From Chloroflexota bacterium (GTDB lineage Bacteria > Chloroflexota > Anaerolineae > Anaerolineales > DRMV01), in assembly GCA_011322445.1 (NCBI GenBank), contig DRMV01000041.1, forward strand, positions 1 through 64,000: 64,000 nt of DNA, written 5' to 3'. Below, piece after piece: positions 54,544-62,200 of this stretch. Position 1 is the first letter of the stretch. Each line of letters opens with the position of its first letter. Under the pieces are notes generated by a model, which saw nothing but the letters and a program-made list of their open reading frames with translations, ran no database searches and was not told where the DNA came from. The position numbers and the translations under genes were made by a program.

Positions 54544-55365
54544 GTGTCTTCTATCACCACCGATCAGGGTGTTGTTCACTATGAGGTTTTCGGGCGCGGT
54601 AAGCCCGTCATCTTGCTGCACGGCTGGTTAGGCTCCTGGGGCGTGTGGCAGGAAACCATGACTTACCTGGGGCGCTATTACCGCGCGTATGCGTTGGATT
54701 TTTGGGGCTTCGGCGAATCGGGCAAAAAGCGCGATTCCTATGACGTTGCCGATTTCGTCAGCCTGGTGGACCAGTTCATGGAGCAACTGGGCATCAGCCG
54801 CGCCCCCCTGGTCGGCCACAGCATGGGGGGCACGGTTTCTTTGAGCGTCGCCATTCGCTACCCGCAGCGCGTCAGCCGGGTGGTGGTCATTGGCTCGCCT
54901 ATCAATGGGAATTCCCTTTCGCTCTCGTTGAAACTGGCCGGCTACCGTCCGGTGGCTTTCCTGGTCTATCACCAGATGACTTTGCTCAAACTGGGCATTC
55001 GCCTGACCTCGCCAATGATTACCAAAGACCCGCGTTGGCCTGAGATGATGGACCGCGACCTTTCTCAGACCACGCTGGAATCTTTCTTGCATAGTATTGC
55101 CTCACTGCGGCGCACCAACCTCGAAGCCTCGCTGGCGCAAATCAAAGTGCCCGTGATGGGCATGTATGGCAGCAAAGATGTCATCGTCAACCCGCGCCAG
55201 TGGATTGCGCTCAAACGGGGCGTGCCCCATGCTGAAATTGTCCGCTTCAAAGAAGCCGGGCATTTCATCATGCTCGACCAGCCCCGCGCCTTTATGGCTT
55301 ATTTGCACGCTTTTCTGGAAGGTGAGCGTCCTCCGGAACCCCTGACGGAGGTGTTGGAAGCATGA
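54544..55365 (+). CDS. Alpha/beta hydrolase
   Basis: 273 aa from GTG 54544; the open frame before it runs through the terminator. HGWLGSWGVW oxyanion region, GHSMGG nucleophile Ser93, GSKDVIVNP acid and EAGHFIM His. Substrate unknown. It starts a four-gene row (hydrolase, V4R-like, hexapeptide, acyl reductase) that looks lipid related. Its stop overlaps the next start by 4 nt. Confidence 0.85.
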   Translation: MSSITTDQGVVHYEVFGRGKPVILLHGWLGSWGVWQETMTYLGRYYRAYALDFWGFGESGKKRDSYDVADFVSLVDQFMEQLGISRAPLVGHSMGGTVSLSVAIRYPQRVSRVVVIGSPINGNSLSLSLKLAGYRPVAFLVYHQMTLLKLGIRLTSPMITKDPRWPEMMDRDLSQTTLESFLHSIASLRRTNLEASLAQIKVPVMGMYGSKDVIVNPRQWIALKRGVPHAEIVRFKEAGHFIMLDQPRAFMAYLHAFLEGERPPEPLTEVLEA

Positions 55366-55919
55366 GGCCCCAGGCCGAAGCGGTTGCCACCGACGAGGCG
55401 GTACGTCGGGCCTGGCAGACAGCAGTGCATGAAATTTTGGGGCCGGAAAGCACGCTGCCCGAGCCGGAAAGTCCCCAGCGCCCGTGGGAAAATCTGCTGC
55501 CGGCGCTCTGCGACCGTTATGGGGAAGCCGCGGGCCTGGGGGTAGGGCTGCGCATTGGGCGCGCTTTTGCCCGCCAGATGATCCCTCACATTGCTGAAGA
55601 GCCCCCTTTCCAGGCTGTGGCGTTCCGCTTTTCGCCCTGGCCGCGAAAAATGGCCGTAGGGCTTCGCCACCTGGCAGGGTTGGCTTCCGATTGGTTTGGG
55701 TTGGCTGTGGAAGTCGAATCGGCCCCGCGCGCGGTGCTTTGGCTTCCTCAGCGGTGCCCTTTTGTCCCCCCGCACGCTGAGGCTGCCTACCGTTGCACCC
55801 CGTGGGAGGGCTTTTTGCAAGAAATGCTGTACTGGTTGAGCGGCGGACGGTTGTTTACCGTGCAGACGACGGACGACCACCCCGCCGCGTTTCACATTCC
55901 CCACCGCCCCCTGCATTGA
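55362..55919 (+). CDS. V4R-like hydrocarbon-binding protein, degenerate
   Basis: 185 aa, soluble. LLPALCDRYGEAAGLGVGLR, LWLPQRCPFV and FLQEMLYWLSGGRLFTVQTT follow the pattern of V4R (4-vinyl reductase/hydrocarbon-binding) relatives, which normally end in a Cys-rich CxAxGDxxCxF segment. Here that end reads TTDDHPAAFHI, so the metal-binding Cys are mostly gone. It may bind a hydrophobic ligand. The assignment is by eye and moderate. Overlaps the hydrolase gene by 4 nt. Confidence 0.5.
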   Translation: MRPQAEAVATDEAVRRAWQTAVHEILGPESTLPEPESPQRPWENLLPALCDRYGEAAGLGVGLRIGRAFARQMIPHIAEEPPFQAVAFRFSPWPRKMAVGLRHLAGLASDWFGLAVEVESAPRAVLWLPQRCPFVPPHAEAAYRCTPWEGFLQEMLYWLSGGRLFTVQTTDDHPAAFHIPHRPLH

Positions 55920-55970
55920 TGCCGCCCTTGTGGCGGATTCCCCTTTCAGGTTGTCCTGCGAGCGCTTTCT

Positions 55971-57254
55971 ATGCTCAAAATTATTCTGCGTGACGACCGG
56001 CATATTCCGCCTTTCAATGAACCAGCACGCGACTTGCGGGTTCATAACAAACCGCTCTGGCTGGCGCAGCGCGACGTGCTCACGCCGTATGTGGAGCGGG
56101 AGATTGAAATTCGCGCCGGTCGCCGCCTTCCCCCTGTGCGCGAAGAAGCGATCGTCTATCGCGACAATCTCTTGTTCGACGAATTCTACATCCGCGCCTT
56201 CCTGGAAGCCGCTCGCAAGCGCGGCAAGCCGGTGCGGGCAGCCTTTGCTGCCGACGACCCCGCCTTTCGCGAGCACGCTTTGCCCCTTTCGGTCTCTTAC
56301 ACCCAGCAGGGCGACATTTATCTTGCCGACCTGTGGTATTACCCCCACGGCACGGCAACCGACGAAGAGCCGGAGCCGTTGGTGATTGACCTGCAGGCGC
56401 GGGAAATCGGCTATTACCACGTCCCAACCTACATGGCGACCGAGCAGGGCGACCTGGTGTTTCAGGTGCCGCTGCGCGCCCTGCTGGCGATTGATAGCTG
56501 GGTGCATATTTTCATTGCCGACGTGGTGTTTGGCGTTTTTGCTCGCGGGGCGCGTTTCGAGGCGCACCTCAACCGAGACCCGTTTTTCAAACTGAAAGTG
56601 CTTGCCAAGGCGATGTATGAGGGCAAGCAGGTGCTCTCTTCGTCGCCGCTGGTGGTGGTGGGGCGCAACGTTGTGATTGACCCCACGGCGGTCATCCACG
56701 GCCCAACCCTCATCGGCGACAATGTCACCATCGGGGCTGGCGCCGTGGTCGATAATTGCATCATCGGCGATAACGTCAACATTTCCCAGGGTTGCCAGTT
56801 GTTGCTCTCGGTCGTGGGCGATGGCGCTTTCCTGCCTTTCCGCGCGGCTTTGTTCATGACCACGTTGATGGATAACAGCATGGTCGCCCAGAACACCTGC
56901 TTGCAAATGTGTGTGGTTGGCCGCAACACCTTCATTGGTGCCGGCACCACGTTTACCGACTTCAACCTGATTTCAGCCCCCATCAAGGCGCGCGATGGGC
57001 ATGGTTTGTTGCGCGATGCCAACCGTCCGGTGTTGGGCGGCTGTGTGGGGCACAACTGCCGGCTGGGTTCCGGCTTGGTGATTTACCCCGCGCGGATGAT
57101 CGAATCGGATGTCGTGCTGGCGGCCTCGCCGGAGCGGCGAGTGATTATGAAGGACGTCCCCTACGAGGAAAGCGACCATCACCATCTGCGCGGCGGCCAC
57201 CGCCATCCTCGCCTTTACCCCCGTCCTGGGGAAGATGCTTCCCATACCTGGTGA
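55971..57254 (+). CDS. Left-handed beta-helix (hexapeptide) protein
   Basis: 427 aa. The first 210 residues are an unassigned alpha/beta region (VYRDNLLFDEFYIRAFLEAA). Residues about 215-390 are hexapeptide repeats (VVIDPTAVIHGPTLIGDNVT, IGDNVNISQ, GRNTFIGAGTTF, VGHNCRLGSGLV) as in GlmU-type acyl- or nucleotidyltransferases. The C-terminus is His-rich (ESDHHHLRGGHRH). Substrate unknown. Sits 3 nt before the acyl-reductase-like gene. Confidence 0.7.
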   Translation: MLKIILRDDRHIPPFNEPARDLRVHNKPLWLAQRDVLTPYVEREIEIRAGRRLPPVREEAIVYRDNLLFDEFYIRAFLEAARKRGKPVRAAFAADDPAFREHALPLSVSYTQQGDIYLADLWYYPHGTATDEEPEPLVIDLQAREIGYYHVPTYMATEQGDLVFQVPLRALLAIDSWVHIFIADVVFGVFARGARFEAHLNRDPFFKLKVLAKAMYEGKQVLSSSPLVVVGRNVVIDPTAVIHGPTLIGDNVTIGAGAVVDNCIIGDNVNISQGCQLLLSVVGDGAFLPFRAALFMTTLMDNSMVAQNTCLQMCVVGRNTFIGAGTTFTDFNLISAPIKARDGHGLLRDANRPVLGGCVGHNCRLGSGLVIYPARMIESDVVLAASPERRVIMKDVPYEESDHHHLRGGHRHPRLYPRPGEDASHTW

Positions 57255-57257
57255 ACC

Positions 57258-58358
57258 GTGGATACTTTCGCTTTCATCATTCATCCCATCGATCCCAAAC
57301 GCGATGTCAGCCGCAAGTTCCCGCTTTTGGGGCGCATCCTCACCGAGCGGCAGATAGACTTTTTCTCTACCTTCTTCCCGCCGGTTTATATTTCCGAGAT
57401 CACCGGCATTGTCTCTCAGGCTACCGGCAAGGAAATCAAGGGGTGGTTTGTTGCCTGCCCTTACACCCCCAGGCGAATGCTGGAACTGCCCGAGCGGATG
57501 GTATACCGCAAAATCATCCAGACCGGACGCCTGGCCGAGCGGCTGGGCGCCAAAATTTTGGGGCTGGGTGCTTTTACTTCGGTGGTTGGCGACGGCGGTT
57601 TGACGGTAGCCAAAGCGTTAGATGTGCCCGTGACCACGGGCGATTCGTACACCGTGGCGATTGCCGTCGACGCCGTGTGGGAAGCCGCCCGCTTGATGGA
57701 TATTCCCCCGGCCGAGGCGACGGCCGCGGTGGTGGGGGCTTCGGGCGCCATTGGGCGTGTGGCTGCTACGCTGATTGCCCGGCGGGTGGGTGAGGTATAC
57801 TTAATAGGGCGGCGGCGCACGGCGTTGGAAGCCGCGCGCGAGCGCATCGCCGCCAATGGCGGCCGCGCCCGCTTGCGCGTGAGCACCGATATGGGCGACC
57901 TGCGCCACGCACAACTCATTCTCACTGTGACCAGTGCCCTGGATGCCGTGGTTGAGCCGGAGCACCTTCAACCCGGCAGCGTGGTGTGCGACGTTGCCCG
58001 GCCGCGCGATGTTTCTGCCCAGGTCGCCGCAGTGCGCGACGACGTGCTGGTCATTGACGGCGGGATGGTGGAAGTGCCCGGCCCGGTAGATTTCCATTTT
58101 GATTTTGGCTTCCCGCCCGGCAAAGCCTACGCCTGCATGGCCGAGACCATGGCGCTTGCCCTGGAAGGCCGCTTTGAAGATTACACCGTAGGCAAAGAAA
58201 TTTCCCTCGCACGGGTGGAAGAAATTGCTCACATAGCAAGCAAGCACGGTTTTCGCTTGAGTGGTTTCCGGTCGTTTGAAAAGCCGGTGACCGCCGAACA
58301 CATCGCTCGGGTGCGCGCCGCAGCCCAGAAACGGCGGGCGTCGCGAGCAGGGAGGTAG
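57258..58358 (+). CDS. Acyl-ACP reductase (AAR)-like protein
   Basis: 366 aa, GTG start. It aligns end to end with cyanobacterial long-chain acyl-ACP reductase: the N-terminal domain (FFPPVYISEITGIV, GWFVACPYTPRRM, GLGAFTSVVGDGG, TTGDSYTV), the Rossmann motif VVGASGAIGR, and Cys293 in KAYACMAETMALALEGRFED, matching the catalytic Cys of AAR (Cys294 in Synechococcus), then EEIAHIASKHGFRLSGF. AAR makes fatty aldehydes from acyl-ACP or acyl-CoA with NADPH. No aldehyde-deformylating oxygenase is in the window, so the product may feed alcohols, waxes or ether lipids. Fold and motif are seen; reaction is inferred. Confidence 0.8.
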   Translation: MDTFAFIIHPIDPKRDVSRKFPLLGRILTERQIDFFSTFFPPVYISEITGIVSQATGKEIKGWFVACPYTPRRMLELPERMVYRKIIQTGRLAERLGAKILGLGAFTSVVGDGGLTVAKALDVPVTTGDSYTVAIAVDAVWEAARLMDIPPAEATAAVVGASGAIGRVAATLIARRVGEVYLIGRRRTALEAARERIAANGGRARLRVSTDMGDLRHAQLILTVTSALDAVVEPEHLQPGSVVCDVARPRDVSAQVAAVRDDVLVIDGGMVEVPGPVDFHFDFGFPPGKAYACMAETMALALEGRFEDYTVGKEISLARVEEIAHIASKHGFRLSGFRSFEKPVTAEHIARVRAAAQKRRASRAGR

Positions 58359-58361
58359 GTT

Positions 58362-59258
58362 ATGAGCAAGGCTCGCATTTTAGTGGTGGAAGACGATTTG
58401 GACATTGCCAATATGCTCCAAATCTACTTCTCCAGCCAGGGCTACGAGGTGGAACTGGCCCCTCGCGGCTCCGATGCCTTGGAGAAGACGCGCCAGAGCA
58501 TGCCGCACCTGATTGTGCTGGACATTATGCTGCCGGATATCGACGGTTATGAAGTGTGCCGCCGTCTCCGCACCAGCACCCGTACCAGCCACATTCCGGT
58601 CATCTTCCTCACCCAGAAAGACGAGCGCAGCGACCGCCTGCAGGGGCTGGAACTTGGCGCGGACGACTACATCACCAAACCTTTCGACATTGAGGAACTG
58701 CGCCTGCGGGTGCAAAATGCCATCCGCCGCGCTGAGCGGGAAAGCCTCACCGACCCGCGCTCTGGCCTTCCGGCAGGGCGTTTGATCGAAGAGCAACTGC
58801 GCCGCATCATCCGCACCGACGGCTGGGCGTTGATGGATATTCGCATCAATTACTACGACGCCTTCCGCGAGGTGTATGGCTTCGTGGCGGCTAACGATGT
58901 GTTGCGCTTCACGGCGATGTTGCTCAACGAGGTGGTGGATGAACTCGGCACGCCGGAAGACTTCATCGGTCACCCCGGCGACGAGAACTTTGTGGTCATT
59001 ACGGCCGAAGAATCCGCACCGGCCATTCGTGCCCGTTTGAAAGAACGCTTTGCCGAAGAAGTCAAAAGCCATTACAACTTCATGGATCGCGAGCAGGGCT
59101 ACATCACCGTGGAAGAAAATGGTGTTTCCAGGCAAGTCCCGCTGATGACGCTTTCCATGGGCATTGTTTCGCCTTCCCAATACCAGTTTGCCGATATTCG
59201 GGAAATCACCGAACTGGCTGCGGAAGCCCGCCGTAAAGATACGCCTACCGAGAACTGA
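58362..59258 (+). CDS. Response regulator with degenerate GGDEF-like domain
   Basis: 298 aa. Receiver domain with Asp in HLIVLDIMLPDIDG (about residue 53), acidic pair EDD and Lys in DYITKPF, so phosphorylation-competent. The output domain resembles GGDEF (SLTDPRSGLPAGRLIEEQLR, VYGFVAANDVLRF), but the active-site loop reads HPGDENF rather than GGDEF, so it is probably not a diguanylate cyclase. GGAGG before the ATG. Begins 3 nt after the acyl-reductase-like gene and precedes the multi-GAF gene. Confidence 0.8.
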   Translation: MSKARILVVEDDLDIANMLQIYFSSQGYEVELAPRGSDALEKTRQSMPHLIVLDIMLPDIDGYEVCRRLRTSTRTSHIPVIFLTQKDERSDRLQGLELGADDYITKPFDIEELRLRVQNAIRRAERESLTDPRSGLPAGRLIEEQLRRIIRTDGWALMDIRINYYDAFREVYGFVAANDVLRFTAMLLNEVVDELGTPEDFIGHPGDENFVVITAEESAPAIRARLKERFAEEVKSHYNFMDREQGYITVEENGVSRQVPLMTLSMGIVSPSQYQFADIREITELAAEARRKDTPTEN

Positions 59259-59297
59259 TCGCCGCCCCCTGATTGCCCCCTGGATTGAGGGGAAACC

Positions 59298-62200
59298 ATG
59301 TTCGGAACCGAAGCCGTTGCGCTGGGCATTACATTGACCATCATCGGCGCGGGCCTGTGGCTTGTCGCCCGCACGATGACGCGCTTGGGGGATGTGGCGA
59401 CGCGCGGGGGCATGCCCCTTACCGTTTCAGAAGGCGCGTTTGCTCACCTGCAAAACGACGACGAAGCCGTGCTGGTGGTGCTGGCAGGGGGGCGGGTGGG
59501 GTATCTCAATGCCCGGGCGCGCGAATGGTTCGGCCTGACCCTGGAAGACCAGCCGCCGCTGGAATTTCTGGCGCAGCGCATTCGCCCGGCCGACGAATTC
59601 ATCCGTTTGTGTGCTACACCGGGGCGCGCCCGCCTGACTTTGAGCACGATGGCGCTGGAAGGCGCTTCTTACGCTGTGCCTTACGCGGGGGGAGCAGCGT
59701 TGGTGGTGACCTTGCGTCCACTTCACCTGCTCGCTGCCGACGATGGTCAGGGCCAGACGCGCACGGCCCCCACCGCAGAAGCGTTGGAAGTGTTGGTTGA
59801 ATTGGGGGAGCAAATTGGCGGTCGCCTTGACCTCGACGAAGCCGTTCAAGCCGTCGCTGCTGCCGTAGACCGCTTGCTGCCCTCGGATTTGCTGGAAATT
59901 ACCCTCTGGGATGAACGCCAGGAGACGCTGGTGCCCCATCGCTACATGGCGACCGGGCAGGGCGTTGAACCTGTCTCTGCAGCGGAACGTTATGCCCCCG
60001 ACGAAGGGCTGACGGGTTATTTGGTGAGCCAGGGCCAGCCGCTTTTACTGGAAGACATCGACAAATACACCCCCGTGCCCGCGGCCATTGACCGCCGCCG
60101 TTACCCGGTGCGCGCTTACATGGGGGTGCCGTTGCAGGTGGGCGATGAGGTCGTCGGCACGTTAGAGGTGGCATCGCTGGCCCCGGCGGCTTACACCCCT
60201 GCCGACCTGGAATTCCTCTCGTTGATTGCGCGCGAAGTGGCCCTGGCGTTGCACAATGCACGCCTGTTCAGCGAAACCCGCCGCCGCTTGCAAGAACTCC
60301 GCAGCCTGGCGGGGATTGCCCGTGCTGTGGGTGGGGTGCGTCAGGTTGAGGAACTGATTGCCCGCATTTTGGAAAACATCCGCCCGTTGCTGACGGCGGA
60401 GGTGGCGGGTTTTCTGCTTTACGATGAAGTGCACCGCACCCTGGCGGCGCAGTGGCCGTTTGAAGGGCTGCCCGAGGGGTTCGTCGCGGCTTATCAAACG
60501 CGCATTGCCGCGGGCAGTGAGGCCGAAACGCTGCTCATGGCCGGCGAACCGTTGGTCACCGAAGAGGCTGCCGACGACGACCGCTGGCAGGTTTTGGGCC
60601 TGGCTGACCTCAGCCGCACGGCCGGTATTCACGCCAGCGTGCTGTATCCATTGATGGCGGGGGGGCGTTTTCTGGGCTTCCTGCAGGTGGCGAACAAGCC
60701 CAGCGGCGACGCCTTTGGCGACAACGACCTGCAAGTGCTGACCCTGATTGCCGCGCAAGTTGCCCCCTTGCTGGAAAACGCCGTGCTCTTTCAGGAAGCC
60801 CGCCAGCGTGCCCGCCGCGCCGAAGCCCTGCGCCGCATTGCCAGCCTGACGGCTTCTCCTGCCACCCTCGACGAGCTTTTCAAATTCTCGCTGGTGGAAC
60901 TTGCTCGCCTGGTGGACGCCCGCTATGCTGCCGTCTTGTTGCTCGATGAGCATCAGACCCAACTGGCTCCCCACGAGCCTTCGTTGTATGGCATCTCGCC
61001 TGAAAAAGCGCGCGCCATTGGTGTGATTCCAGCCAACGCCCCCGATTTCCACCTCACGGTGAGCCGCACCGGACGTCCCTTCCTCTCTTCCGATTTGCTG
61101 GCCGACAAGCGGGTGATCGCGGCTTACCGGCCTTTGCTGAAGGCGCTGGGTGAGGTGCGCTCGGCGATGGTGGTGCCTTTGGAAGCGCACGGCGAAAGCA
61201 TGGGCGAAATTTTGCTCGGCCACCCGCAGCCCGGCCATTTCGACCGCAACGACTTGCAACTGGCCGCAGCGACCGCCGCACAAATGGCCGTGGGGGTTGA
61301 GCGGCAGCGCCTTTTGACCCGCAGCGATGAGGCCTTGCGCACTCAGGTGCAGGAACTGAGCACCCTGACCCGCCTGAGTCGGGAACTCGCGGCATTTTCT
61401 TCGCTGGAACAACTGCTGGCCTATGCCCATAAACAAATTGTGGCGTTGACCGAAGCCGATTGCGGTCAGACGCTGGTGGTTGCTGCCAACGGGGAACACT
61501 GGGAGGTGTTGCACCATACCGGCGGCCCGTGTGAGCCGCGCCTGCACCCCTTGGACCTGGCCGCGCTGGAGCGGGGAATGCCGGAGCAGGTGGCCGATTA
61601 CCATGTGGCGTCTTACCCCCAACCTCACGAAGGGGTGCGGTCGTCGCTTTCCCTGCCTTTGCGTTACCAGGAAAGCGTGGTGGGGGTGGTGCATCTGCAC
61701 AGCCAACATCCCAACCATTTCAGCGGCCCGCGGCAGCAATTTGCCCGTCTGTTGGCCCAGCACATTGCCCTGGCCGTTGGCGGGGCGCTGCACACGCAAA
61801 CCCTCTTCCAGGAAAACCTTTCCCTCCAGCGGCAGGTGCGGGCTTTGCAATTGTTGCAGGCCTATTTGCAGAAAGCCCATCCCCTCAGCGCGCCGCAGCA
61901 GGCGCTGGATGACTTCGTGGCCCTGGTGCGCGACGCGGTCGGCTTCGATGCGGTGCTGCTGGCCCGCCTCGGGGCGGAAAACGGCCTCCTCGAGCCGGTG
62001 GCCTCGGTGGGGTTCGAGACGCTGCAACCCTTCCGATGGGACGACCTGAGCCTGTTGCTGGAAGACCGCTTCCAGCGCGGCGGGGTGTACTTCATCCCCC
62101 GTGAGGAACGCCCCCCCTTGCCGGCCAGCCTGGCCCTGCCGCGCGTGAGCCGGCCCATGCCCGCCCGTGCCGATGCGCAAACCTGGCACCCGCGGGACCT

